Origin: Caldovatus sediminis
Lineage (GTDB): Bacteria > Pseudomonadota > Alphaproteobacteria > Acetobacterales > Acetobacteraceae
Assembly: GCF_014644455.1 (NCBI RefSeq)
Contig: NZ_BMKS01000003.1
Location: 213,930-277,929 of the forward strand
DNA length: 64,000 nt
Direction of reading: 5' to 3'
Position 1 is the stretch's first letter. Each line of letters opens with the position of its first letter. Shown here piece by piece: positions 49,435 through 57,899 of this stretch. The position numbers and the translations under genes are program-made. The notes under the pieces were generated by a model. The model was given only the letters and a program-made list of their open reading frames with translations, was not told where the DNA came from and made no database searches.

Positions 49435-50396
49435 GCCGCCGCCCCGGCCGTCTCCTGCCGGAGCTGGAACACCAGCGGCGCGATCTGGCTGTCGGCGGCC
49501 CTGATGTCGCTCTCGAACTTCAGCAGCACGTTCAGCGTCTCGCGCACCAGGCCGGAGTCCAGCTCGCGCGCGTGCAGCAGGACCAGGACCCGCGCCCAGT
49601 CGATGGTCTCGCTGACCGAGGGCAGCTTCTTGAGGTCGAGCTTCCTCAGCCCCTGCACGAAGCCGACGATCTGCCGCCGGAGGCCCGCCGCCGCCTCCGG
49701 CACGCGGCTCTCGACGATGCGCGCCTCCAGCTTCGGGTCGGGGAAGCCGATGTGCAGATGGAGGCACCGGCGCTTCAGCGCGTCGCCCAGGTCGCGCATC
49801 GAGTTGGAGGTGAGCAGCACGAGCGGCGGCACGGCCGCGCGCACGGTGCCGATCTCCGGGATCGTGACCTGGTAGTCGGAGAGCAGCTCCAGCAGGAACG
49901 CCTCGAACTCCTGGTCGGACTTGTCCACCTCGTCCACGAGCAGCACCGCCCCGGCCGGCTCCTCCAGCGCGCGCAGCAGCGGCCGCGGCTCGAGGAAGTG
50001 GCGCGAGAAGAACACGTCGCCGACGCCGTGCAGCCGCTCGATCGCCTGCTCGAGGCTGGTCGCCTCGCCGAGCACGGGGGCGAGCTTGTCCTTCAGGATC
50101 TGGGTGTAGAGGAGCTGCTTGCCGTACTTCCACTCGTACAGCGCCTTCGACTCGTCGAGCCCCTCGTAGCACTGCATGCGCACCAGCGGCAGGCCGAGCC
50201 AGCCCGCCACCGCCTTGGCGAGCTCCGTCTTGCCGACGCCGGCCGGGCCCTCGACCAGCACCGGCTTCTGCAGCCGCTGCGCCAGGTAGATCGCGGTCGC
50301 GATCGGGCGGCTCGCGATGTAGCCGGTGGCGCCGAGCCCGGCCTCGACCGCCTCGATCGAGGCCACCCGCCGCTGGAGCACGCCGCCGTCCTGCAT
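49431..50396 (-). CDS. MoxR family AAA+ ATPase
   Basis: The 321-residue ATPase has Walker A GPAGVGKT (50-57), Walker B VLLVDEVDKSD, sensor-1 LTSNSMRDLG and the C-terminal lid. MoxR proteins hydrolyse ATP to remodel or activate protein complexes together with a VWA partner, encoded here immediately downstream with overlapping codons. ATG 50396 gives the usual start near the Walker domain. Confidence 0.92.
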   Translation of the reverse strand: MQDGGVLQRRVASIEAVEAGLGATGYIASRPIATAIYLAQRLQKPVLVEGPAGVGKTELAKAVAGWLGLPLVRMQCYEGLDESKALYEWKYGKQLLYTQILKDKLAPVLGEATSLEQAIERLHGVGDVFFSRHFLEPRPLLRALEEPAGAVLLVDEVDKSDQEFEAFLLELLSDYQVTIPEIGTVRAAVPPLVLLTSNSMRDLGDALKRRCLHLHIGFPDPKLEARIVESRVPEAAAGLRRQIVGFVQGLRKLDLKKLPSVSETIDWARVLVLLHARELDSGLVRETLNVLLKFESDIRAADSQIAPLVFQLRQETAGAAA

Positions 50397-50580
50397 CCGA
50401 TCCCGTTCCCGTCCGATCCCGTTCGCGCGCGCCCGCCGGCCCGCCGGGGCCGCATGATGCGCCGGCGTCCCTATGGCACGGCCGCGCCCCGTTCCGAAGC
50501 CCCTGCGCCCCCGCCGCGCATGGATTGAGCGCCGCGCCCCGCCAGCCTAGCCTGTGCCATGCAACGAGGGGATGGATGAC

Positions 50581-51390
50581 ATGCTCAGCCTCAGCGGCAA
50601 GGTCGCGATCGTGACGGGGGCCGGCTCGGTCGGCCCGGGCTGGGGGAACGGCAAGGCGACGGCCGTGCTGATGGCGCGCCAGGGCGCCTCGGTCCTCGCG
50701 CTCGACATCGTCGAGGCCGCGGCCGAGGAGACCCGGCGCATCATCGAGGAGGAGGGCGGGATCTGCGCCACGCAGGTCTGCGACATGCTCGACTCGGCGC
50801 AGGTGAAGGCCGCCGTCGAGGCCTGCATGCGCCGCTTCGGCCGCATCGACATCCTGGTCAACAACGTCGGTGGCTCGCATCCCGGGAACCCGGTGACGAT
50901 GCCGGAGGAGGTCTGGGACCGGCAGATCGACTTCAACCTCAAGACCGCCTTCCTCGGCTGCAAGCACGTGCTGCCGGTGATGGAGGCGCAAGGGGCGGGC
51001 GCGATCGTCAACATCTCGTCGGTCGCCGGGCTGCGCATGAGCGGCGACCGCACGCATGTCGGCTACAGCGCCGCCAAGGCGGGGATCATCGGCTTCACGA
51101 AATCGGTGGCGCTGGCCTACGCGAAGAAGGGCATCCGCTGCAACACCGTCGTTCCGGGCCTGATGCACACGCCGCTGGTCGAGCACCGGCTCGTGCGCCA
51201 GCTCGGCGCCAGGGACGCGGAGGCGCTGATCGCCCAGCGCCACTCCAAGGTGCCGATGGGCCATATGGGCACCGGCTGGGACGTGGCGCACGCCGTGCTG
51301 TTCCTCGCGAGCGACGAGGCGAAGTACATCACCGGCACCGAGATCGTCGTGGACGGCGGGCTGACCGCCGCCGCGCCGGGCGGCGTCTGA
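50581..51390 (+). CDS. short-chain dehydrogenase/reductase (SDR, FabG-like)
   Basis: The 269-residue oxidoreductase has a cofactor motif in VTGAGSVGPGWGNGKA (an expanded form of TGxxxGxG), DILVNNVGG, the catalytic Ser in VNISSVAG and Tyr/Lys in YSAAKAG. The Asp in LALDIVEA after beta-2 favours NAD over NADP. ATG 50581 is preferred because GAGGGG lies 9 bases upstream. An upstream ATG (50572) and GTG (50554) are alternatives. It is first of three same-strand genes with a ThDP enzyme and a hydrolase. Confidence 0.88.
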   Translation: MLSLSGKVAIVTGAGSVGPGWGNGKATAVLMARQGASVLALDIVEAAAEETRRIIEEEGGICATQVCDMLDSAQVKAAVEACMRRFGRIDILVNNVGGSHPGNPVTMPEEVWDRQIDFNLKTAFLGCKHVLPVMEAQGAGAIVNISSVAGLRMSGDRTHVGYSAAKAGIIGFTKSVALAYAKKGIRCNTVVPGLMHTPLVEHRLVRQLGARDAEALIAQRHSKVPMGHMGTGWDVAHAVLFLASDEAKYITGTEIVVDGGLTAAAPGGV

Positions 51391-51428
51391 TCCCCGCGCC
51401 CGGCGGCGCGCGACGGAGGGAGGCGAGG

Positions 51429-53084
51429 GTGGAGACGGCGAGGCGCATGAACACGGCCCAGGCGCTGGTCGAGGGGCTGATCGCCAACGGCATCGGCACC
51501 CTCTACGCCCTGCCGGGGGTGCAGAACGACCCCTTCTTCGACGCGCTGTTCCACGCCCGGGAGCGGCTGCGCGTGGTGCACACGCGCCACGAGCAGGCGG
51601 TGGGCTACATGGCGCTCGGCGCCGCGATGGCGACGGGACGGCCGCAGGCGATGTGCGTCGTGCCCGGGCCCGGCTTCCTCAACGCCGCCTCGGCGCTCGC
51701 CACCGCCCATTCGGCCAATGCGCCGGTGCTGGCGGTCGTCGGCCAGGTGCCGCTGCACCAGATCGGGCGCAACACGGGGGCGCTGCACGAGATCGTCGGC
51801 CAGTCGGAGATCCTGCGCACCGTCACGAAATGGTCCTCGCTGATCCGCGCGCCCGGCGACGTGCCGGCGCTGGTCGCCGAGGCGCTCCGCCAGGCGCGCT
51901 CCGGCCGCCCGCGCCCGGTCGGGCTCGAGGTGCCGATGGATGTCTGGCAGCGCGCCGCCACGGTCGCGCCGCAGCAGGCCGCCGAGGCGATCGCCCCGCC
52001 GCCTGTGGACGAGGATGCGGTGGAGCAGGCGGCGAAGCTGCTCGGCGGCGCCGAGCGCCCGCTGATCCTCGTCGGCGGCGGCGCGCACGGCGCGCGCGAG
52101 GCGGTGCGGGCGCTCGCCGAGGCGCTGACGGCGCCGGTCATGTCCTTCCGCATGGGCCGCGGCGTGATGGATTCGCGCCATCCGCTCGACTGCACCCTGC
52201 CCGTCGGCCACCGCTTCTGGGGCGAGGCGGACGTCGTGCTGGCGGTCGGCACGCGCGCGCAGAACCCGCTCATGGCCTGGGGGGTGGACGCCGACCTCAA
52301 GGTGGTGCGGGTGGACATAGACGCGGAGGAGATGACGCGCCACGGCCAGCCGGCGGTCGGCCTGCACGGCGACGCCGCGCCGATCCTCGCCGCGCTGGCC
52401 GACCGCATCGGGCGGCACAATCGCGCGCGCCCCGGCCGCGCCGAGCACGTCGCGCAGGTGAAGGCCGAGGTGATGGGCCGCCTCGCCGAACGCCTCGCGC
52501 CGCAGTTCGCCTACCTCCGTGCGATCCGCGAGGCGCTGCCGGAGGACGGCGTCTTCGTGGACGAGCTGACCCAGATCGGCTACGTCGCGCGCATCGCGCT
52601 GCCGGTGTACGGCTCGCGCAGGTTCCTCTCGACCGGGCTGCAGGGCACGCTGGGCTGGGGCTTCGCCGCCGCGCTCGGCGCCAAGGTGGCGCTGGGCGAT
52701 TCCGCGCCGGTGCTCTCGGTCAACGGCGACGGCGGCTTCCTGTTCAACGTGCAGGAGCTGGCGACGGCGGTGCACCACCGCATCCCGGTGGTCGCGGTGG
52801 TGTTCAACGACGGCGCCTACGGCAACGTCCGGGCCTTCCAGAAGCAGAATTTCGGCAACCGGCTGATCGCGAGCGGGCTCACCAACCCCGACTTCGTGCG
52901 CCTCGCGGAAAGCTTCGGCGCCCAGGGCCTGCGCGCCCGCACGCCGCGGGAGCTGCGCGCCGCGATCGAGCGCGGCTTCGCCACCGCCGGCGGCCCGACG
53001 CTGATCGAGGTGCCGCTCGGCGAGGTGCCGAGCCCGTGGGAGTTCATCATGCTGCCGCGGCTGCGCCCGGCGAGGCGCGGCTGA
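51429..53084 (+). CDS. thiamine-diphosphate-dependent enzyme, acetolactate-synthase-like
   Basis: The 551-residue protein has the three domains of the POX/ALS family. The N-terminal pyrimidine-binding domain has a glutamate in HTRHEQAVGYMALGAAMATG. The central domain is GGAERPLILVGGGAHGAREAV. The C-terminal ThDP/metal motif is NGDGGFLFNVQELATAVHHR...NDGAYGN. The family includes acetolactate synthases, oxalyl-CoA and benzoylformate decarboxylases, and I cannot choose. There is no separate regulatory subunit nearby, which argues against a biosynthetic ALS. GTG 51429 follows GGAGGGAGG; ATG 51447 is an alternative. Confidence 0.88.
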   Translation: METARRMNTAQALVEGLIANGIGTLYALPGVQNDPFFDALFHARERLRVVHTRHEQAVGYMALGAAMATGRPQAMCVVPGPGFLNAASALATAHSANAPVLAVVGQVPLHQIGRNTGALHEIVGQSEILRTVTKWSSLIRAPGDVPALVAEALRQARSGRPRPVGLEVPMDVWQRAATVAPQQAAEAIAPPPVDEDAVEQAAKLLGGAERPLILVGGGAHGAREAVRALAEALTAPVMSFRMGRGVMDSRHPLDCTLPVGHRFWGEADVVLAVGTRAQNPLMAWGVDADLKVVRVDIDAEEMTRHGQPAVGLHGDAAPILAALADRIGRHNRARPGRAEHVAQVKAEVMGRLAERLAPQFAYLRAIREALPEDGVFVDELTQIGYVARIALPVYGSRRFLSTGLQGTLGWGFAAALGAKVALGDSAPVLSVNGDGGFLFNVQELATAVHHRIPVVAVVFNDGAYGNVRAFQKQNFGNRLIASGLTNPDFVRLAESFGAQGLRARTPRELRAAIERGFATAGGPTLIEVPLGEVPSPWEFIMLPRLRPARRG

Positions 53085-53132
53085 GCGCGCGCCGCGCGCG
53101 GGAGGGCGGCGGCGACGCGGCGCGCCGCGCGG

Positions 53133-53942
53133 ATGCTCCTCGACCTGCTCCTCCTGGCGCTTGCCGCCTACGCGGCGATGGTCGCGCTGCTGTTCCTCGC
53201 GCAGCGTCTGCTGATGTACCCCGGTTCCTGGGAGGGCGGCCCGGGCGCCGCCCCCGGCGATCCGCCGCCCGGCTTCGAGGCGATCCGGCTCGTCGCCGAG
53301 GACGGCGAGCGCCTCGCCGCCTGGTGGCGTGCGCCGGCGCCAGGCCGCGCCGTGCTGCTCTACTTCCACGGCAATGGCGGGACGCTGCGCCATCGCCGCG
53401 CCCGGGTCGCGGCGCTGACCGCGGAGGGGCGCGGCCTGCTGATCCTCAGCTACCGCGGCTACGCCGGCTCGACCGGCGCGCCGGGCGAGGAGGGGTTCGC
53501 GCGCGACGCCCGCGCCGCGCACGACTTCGTGGCGGCGCGCCACCCGGAGGCGCCGCTGGTGCTCTACGGCGAGTCGCTCGGCGCCGGCGTGGCGGTGCGG
53601 CTCGCGGCGGAGCGGCGCGTCGCCGGGCTCGTGCTCGAGACGCCCTTCTCCTCCGCCGTGGATGTCGCGCGCGGCATCGCCTGGTTCGTCCCCGTCGGGC
53701 TGCTGATGCGCGACCGCTTCGACGCCGCCTCGCGCATCGGCGCGGTCGGCGCCCCGGTGCTGATCCTGCACGGCGAGCGCGACGCGGTGGTGCCGATCGC
53801 GCTCGCCGAGCGCCTGTTTGCCGCGGCGGCGGAGCCGAAGCGATTCGTGCGCCTGCCCGGGGTACGGCACTCGGAGGTGCTGGAGCGCGGCGGCCTCGCG
53901 CCGACGCTCGCCTTCCTCGCCGAGGTCGAGGCGGCGCGCTGA
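53133..53942 (+). CDS. membrane-anchored alpha/beta hydrolase (BEM46/ABHD13-like)
   Basis: The 269-residue protein has an N-terminal hydrophobic anchor (LLDLLLLALAAYAAMVALLFLAQRLLMYPG). The alpha/beta-hydrolase fold follows: oxyanion region YFHGNGG, nucleophile Ser in LYGESLGAG, probable acid Asp in HGERDAVVP and His in GVRHSEVL. It is of the family that includes BEM46/ABHD13 and many uncharacterised bacterial esterases. The substrate is unknown. It converges with pcaG after only 6 bases. Confidence 0.85.
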   Translation: MLLDLLLLALAAYAAMVALLFLAQRLLMYPGSWEGGPGAAPGDPPPGFEAIRLVAEDGERLAAWWRAPAPGRAVLLYFHGNGGTLRHRRARVAALTAEGRGLLILSYRGYAGSTGAPGEEGFARDARAAHDFVAARHPEAPLVLYGESLGAGVAVRLAAERRVAGLVLETPFSSAVDVARGIAWFVPVGLLMRDRFDAASRIGAVGAPVLILHGERDAVVPIALAERLFAAAAEPKRFVRLPGVRHSEVLERGGLAPTLAFLAEVEAAR

Positions 53943-53948
53943 CCCTCG

Positions 53949-54581
53949 TCAGTCGAGGAAGAACGGCGTCTCGGTCTCCGGATCGCCGCGCAGCACCAGG
54001 TCGAGGCGGAAGATGCGCGCGCCCTCCGCCTCGCCCTCGTCCTTCGCCACCAGCCGCGCGCGCAGCGCCGGGTCGGGCAGGGCGCTCAGCACCGGATCGG
54101 CCGCGTTGGCCGCGGCGAAGCCGGGGAAGAACGCCGTCGTGACCAGCCGCCGCATCACGCCCGAGGCGAGGACCGCCAGGTTGACGTGCGGCGCGCGCGG
54201 CCCCGCCGCATCGCGGTATCCGCCGGGGAGGACGCTGAGGAATTCGTAGCGCCCGGCGGCGTCGGTGAGGGCCCGGCCCCAGCCGAGGAAGTCCGGATCG
54301 GCCTCGCGCCAGTCCGGGTCGAGGGGATGGCGGAACCGGCCCCCGGCGTCCGCCTGCCAGGCCTCGACCAGCGCGTTGACGCAGGGGCCGCCGCCCTCCT
54401 CCAGCACGCGGCCGCGCAGCCGGATGGGCACGCCGCGCGCGGTCGGCGGCGCGCCGGCGCGGCGCCGGCGCAGGTCGTTGTCCACGCCGTCGCGGAACAG
54501 CGCCTGGGGGAAGAACGGGCCGAGGGTCTGCCAGCCCGTGGGCGGCAGCGGCGCGCCGGATCGGCTCCCGGTCGCGCTCAC
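53949..54581 (-). CDS. pcaG: protocatechuate 3,4-dioxygenase alpha subunit
   Basis: The 210-residue intradiol dioxygenase subunit is recognised by QTLGPFFPQALF, IRLRGRVLEEGGGPCVNALVEAWQADAGGRF and YEFLSVLPGGY. It pairs with the iron-binding beta subunit to cleave protocatechuate to 3-carboxy-cis,cis-muconate. The alpha chain lacks the His pair, as normal (PHVNLAV instead of PHVHV). Start GTG 54581 overlaps the pcaH stop (GTGA). pcaBCDIJ are not adjacent. Confidence 0.92.
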   Translation of the reverse strand: MSATGSRSGAPLPPTGWQTLGPFFPQALFRDGVDNDLRRRRAGAPPTARGVPIRLRGRVLEEGGGPCVNALVEAWQADAGGRFRHPLDPDWREADPDFLGWGRALTDAAGRYEFLSVLPGGYRDAAGPRAPHVNLAVLASGVMRRLVTTAFFPGFAAANAADPVLSALPDPALRARLVAKDEGEAEGARIFRLDLVLRGDPETETPFFLD

Positions 54582-55300
54582 GGCAGGGGCGGCGTCGCGC
54601 GGCGGCCGCGCAGCACGAGGGTGAAGCGGTAGGCCAGCCATTCGCCCTCCACCTCGGCCGGGTCGGTCTGGCGCGCGATCAGCCGTTCCCGCGCCGCGGG
54701 GTCGGGCAGCGCGTTCAGGATCCGGTCGAGCGGGTTCAGCGGATCGCCGGGGAAGTACATCTGCGTCACCAGGCGCGACAGCGAGGAGGGCCCGATGACC
54801 GAGACGTGCACATGCGGCGGCCGCCACCACCGCCCGGGGCCCCCCGGCACCGGATAGGCCCCCGGCTTGACGGTGAAGAAGCCGTAGCGGCCCTCCGCGT
54901 CGGTCGCGACGCGGCCGTGGCCGACGAAATTCGGGTCGAGCGGCGCGTCGCGCGCCGCATCGAGCGGGTTGGCGTAGCGGCCGGCCGCGTTCGCCTGCCA
55001 GATCTCGAGGACCGCGCCGCGCACCGGCCGCCCGTCCTCGTCCAGCACCCGGCCGGAGATGTGGATGAGCTGGCCGAGCGCCACCCGCCCCGGCCCGGGC
55101 ACGGCGAGGTTGCCCTCACCCGGCACGAGCTTCGCCGCGGGATCGAGCGGGCCGGTCAGCTCGGTGCGCGTATGCGGCCGGCGGAACAGGGCGCGCGCCG
55201 GGTTGCGCCGCGCCGTGGCGGCGTAGCCCTCGATCGGCACCTGCGGCTGCCCGGCCTCGTCATAGGGAGGGAAGCAGTCTGGCAGAGGGTGGTCGGGCAC
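54578..55300 (-). CDS. pcaH: protocatechuate 3,4-dioxygenase beta subunit
   Basis: The 240-residue catalytic subunit of the non-heme Fe(III) intradiol enzyme has its iron ligands at family spacing: Tyr109 (AGRYANP), Tyr149 (KPGAYP), His163 and His165 (PPHVHVS). The enzyme opens the ring of protocatechuate in the beta-ketoadipate pathway. Start GTG 55300 is preferred: GGGAAG lies just upstream and the length fits the family. An ATG at 55351 would add 17 residues and has no ribosome site. Two Bug receptors lie upstream on the same strand. Confidence 0.93.
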   Translation of the reverse strand: MPDHPLPDCFPPYDEAGQPQVPIEGYAATARRNPARALFRRPHTRTELTGPLDPAAKLVPGEGNLAVPGPGRVALGQLIHISGRVLDEDGRPVRGAVLEIWQANAAGRYANPLDAARDAPLDPNFVGHGRVATDAEGRYGFFTVKPGAYPVPGGPGRWWRPPHVHVSVIGPSSLSRLVTQMYFPGDPLNPLDRILNALPDPAARERLIARQTDPAEVEGEWLAYRFTLVLRGRRATPPLP

Positions 55301-55404
55301 GGGCGTCTTCCCGACGCGTTGGCGGTTCCCGGCCAGACTGGGCCGCCGCACGGGGCCGCGTCAACCGGCGCGGCGGCCGATGCCCGGCTCCGCCGTCGTG
55401 CCGC

Positions 55405-56418
55405 TCAGTCGATCCGCGCCCCGGAGACCCGCACGACCTCGGCCCACTTCGTGATCTCGTCACGGATGAAGGCCTCGAAGGCCTCGGGCGTAGTGCCGCC
55501 GTCCGGCGTCAGGTTCGGGGGGTCGGCGCCGAGGTCGGCCAGCCGGGCCCGCACCGCCTCCTCCTTGCTCACCGCGTCCACCGCCGCCCCGAGCTTCTCG
55601 ATGATCGGGCGCGGCGTGCGCGCCGGGGCCTGCAGCCCGAACCAGGCGGTCGCCTCGAAGCCGGGAACCCCGGCCTCGGCCAGGGTCGGGACATCGGGCA
55701 GCGCGCGCGAGCGCACATGGCTGGTCACGGCGAGCGCGCGCAGCCGCCCCTCGCGGATGTGGCCGATGCAGGAGGGCATGTTGTCGCAGCCGACCTGCAC
55801 GCGGCCCGCCACCGCCTCGACCAGCATCGGGCCGGCGCCGCGGAATGGCACGTGGGTGATCTGCACGCCGGACTTCAGCTTGAAGTACTCCATCGTCATG
55901 TGCGGCGACCCGCCGCTGCCTGCGCTGCCGTAGTTGAGCTCGCCCGGCCGCGCCTTCGCCAGCGCCACCAGCTCGGCGATGCTCCGCACCGGCAGCGACG
56001 GATGCACGAAGATGACGTTCGGCACGCGCAGGTAGAGCCCGACGGCGGCGAGGTCCTCCGGCCTGTAGGGCATGCGCGGGCCGAACAGCGCGTAGTTGAT
56101 CGCCCCCGGCGAGATCGCGTTGACCAGCAGCGTGTAGCCGTCCGGCGCGGCCCGCGCGACCGCCTCGCCGGCGATGTTGCCGGTGGCGCCCGGCCGGTTC
56201 TCGATCACCATCTGCTGGCCGAGCCGGACACTGAGGCGTTCGCCGTAGAGGCGCGCGGCGATGTCCGTGGTGCCGCCCGGCGGGAACCCGACCAGCATGC
56301 GGACCGGCCGCGACGGGTAGTCGCCCGCACCGGACTGCGCGCGGGCGGACCCGGCGCCGGTCGCGATGGCGGTGAAGGCGAAGCTGCCGAGCAGGGCAGT
56401 GCGGCGGTCAAGGATCAT
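55405..56418 (-). CDS. Bug/TctC-type tripartite tricarboxylate transporter receptor (1)
   Basis: The 337-residue periplasmic receptor has a signal peptide (LLGSFAFTAIATGAGSARAQ), then YPSRPVRMLVGFPPGGTTDIAAR, ENRPGATGNIAGEAVA and the C-terminal PEAFEAFIRDEITKWAEVV typical of the Bug family. Bug proteins bind carboxylates by hydrogen bonds to the carboxylate group and usually serve TctA/TctB membrane partners. No tctAB genes lie nearby. It is close upstream of pcaH on the same strand, so an aromatic acid ligand is possible. It is clearly paralogous to the receptor at 56539-57555. Confidence 0.9.
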   Translation of the reverse strand: MILDRRTALLGSFAFTAIATGAGSARAQSGAGDYPSRPVRMLVGFPPGGTTDIAARLYGERLSVRLGQQMVIENRPGATGNIAGEAVARAAPDGYTLLVNAISPGAINYALFGPRMPYRPEDLAAVGLYLRVPNVIFVHPSLPVRSIAELVALAKARPGELNYGSAGSGGSPHMTMEYFKLKSGVQITHVPFRGAGPMLVEAVAGRVQVGCDNMPSCIGHIREGRLRALAVTSHVRSRALPDVPTLAEAGVPGFEATAWFGLQAPARTPRPIIEKLGAAVDAVSKEEAVRARLADLGADPPNLTPDGGTTPEAFEAFIRDEITKWAEVVRVSGARID

Positions 56419-56482
56419 TTCACCGTCTTCCTCCCTCGGCGGCGCACCGGCGCCGCCCCCTGGAGGAACTCTAGCCGCCGCC

Positions 56483-56507
56483 CGCGCGGCGCGGCCAGCG
56501 CCGCGCG
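56483..56507 (-). terminator. hairpin between the two Bug genes
   Basis: A perfect 10-bp stem CGCGCGGCGC/GCGCCGCGCG with loop GGCCA lies 32 bases after the stop of the upstream Bug gene. No T-run follows on the minus strand, so it may reduce rather than stop read-through. Confidence 0.4.
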
Positions 56508-56538
56508 GCCGCGCCCGCCCCCCGGTGTGCCCGCGCGC

Positions 56539-57555
56539 TCAGTCGATCGTCGCGCCGGAGCGCTCGACCACCTGCGCCCACTTCGCGATCTCGGCGCGGA
56601 TGAAGGCCTCGAAGGCCTCGGGCGTGGTGCCGCCGTCCGGCGTCAGCCCGGGCGGCATGCCGCCGAGCTCGGCAAGCTTCCCGCGCGTCTCTGGCTCCTT
56701 CACGATGGCGTCGATCTCGCGCCCGAGCCGCTCGACGATCGGGCGCGGCGTGCGCGCCGGGGCCTGCACGCCGAACCAGGCCGTCGCCTCGACACGGGGC
56801 AGCCCCTCCTCGGCCGTCGTCGGGCAGTCGGGCAGGGCCGGCGAGCGGGCCGCGGTGGTGACCGCGAGCGCGCGCAGCCGCCCGTCGCGGATGTGGCCGA
56901 GCGCCGAGGGCAGGTTGTCCACCGCGACATGGATGCGGCCCGCCACCGCATCGACCAGCATCGGCCCGGCGCCGCGGAACGGCACGTGGGTCATGTCGAT
57001 CCCGGCCTCGAGCTTCAGCAGCTCGCCCGTCATGTGCAGGCTCGTGCCGCTGCCGGAGCTGCCGATGTTGAGCTGGCCCGGCCGCTCCTTGGCATAGGCC
57101 ACGAGCTCGCGCAGCGTGCGGACCGGCAACGAGGGGTGCACGAAGATCACGTTGGGCACCCGCACCACCAGCCCGACAGCCGCCAGATCCTCCGGCCGGT
57201 AGGGCATGCGCTGCTTGTAGAGCGCGTAATTGATCGCTCCCGAGCTGATGGTCTGCATCAGCAGGGTGTGGCCGTCGGGCTCCGCCTTCGCCACGACGTC
57301 GGCGCCGAGGTTGCCGCCCGCGCCGGGACGGTTCTCGATCACCACCTGCTGGCCGAGCCGCTGGCTGAGGGGCGGGGCGATGATGCGCGCGGCGATGTCC
57401 GTGGTGCCGGCGGGCGGGAAGCCGACCACCAGGCGGATGGTGCGGCTCGGCCAGCCGGCGGTCTGCGCCCCGGCGGGGCGGGCGGCGGGCAGCGCGGCGG
57501 CGCCGGCGAGGGCGCCCGTGGCACCCTGCAGCAGGGCGCGGCGGGGGAACGGCAT
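56539..57555 (-). CDS. Bug/TctC-type tripartite tricarboxylate transporter receptor (2)
   Basis: The 338-residue receptor has a signal peptide (RRALLQGATGALAGAAALPAARPAGAQ, possibly Tat-like), then WPSRTIRLVVGFPPAGTTDIAAR, ENRPGAGGNLGADVVA and the same C-terminal block as receptor 1. The two share long stretches such as MPYRPEDLAAVGL and RVPNVIFVHPSLPVR, so they are a tandem duplication that has diverged. ATG 57555 follows GAGGAGGA. It is divergent from the ABC exporter gene. Confidence 0.92.
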   Translation of the reverse strand: MPFPRRALLQGATGALAGAAALPAARPAGAQTAGWPSRTIRLVVGFPPAGTTDIAARIIAPPLSQRLGQQVVIENRPGAGGNLGADVVAKAEPDGHTLLMQTISSGAINYALYKQRMPYRPEDLAAVGLVVRVPNVIFVHPSLPVRTLRELVAYAKERPGQLNIGSSGSGTSLHMTGELLKLEAGIDMTHVPFRGAGPMLVDAVAGRIHVAVDNLPSALGHIRDGRLRALAVTTAARSPALPDCPTTAEEGLPRVEATAWFGVQAPARTPRPIVERLGREIDAIVKEPETRGKLAELGGMPPGLTPDGGTTPEAFEAFIRAEIAKWAQVVERSGATID

Positions 57556-57899
57556 GGCGGTGATCCTCCTCTTCGGTCGCCCCTGAGCGGATTTCCGCGC
57601 AACGGTCAACCGGCCGCCGCCGCGGCGGATGCGCTTCGGCACGCGCCGCCGCTCCCCCCGGATCGCGCGGCCTCTCCGTTCGGGCATCCGCCTGCGTGCG
57701 CAGGAATGCGCGCAGCCCGGGAACTCGGGCCGCGTTCGCCCGATGGAGCGTCGGCGCCGGCGCGTGACGCGAGGGCAGCCGGCACGCCGGGTTGCCTCGC
57801 CGCCGTCGGCGCGCCATGGATGTGGCGGCCGGCGCGGGCCGGTCGCCGGCGGATCGGTCGCCGGCGGGCCCGGGAGGCGGGCGGCCGGACGGGCGGCGC
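57556..57899. other. divergent intergenic region
   Basis: These 344 bases lie between the divergent Bug receptor and ABC exporter genes and should hold both promoters. I see no convincing promoter pair or operator. In-frame upstream codons of the exporter extend into this region but encode only Arg/Gly/Pro-rich sequence. Confidence 0.4.

Noticed and set aside
53133-53942. Assigning the alpha/beta hydrolase to the beta-ketoadipate pathway as PcaD
   Set aside because: It has a membrane anchor and BEM46-like motifs rather than PcaD-like sequence, and it lies on the opposite strand to pcaHG.
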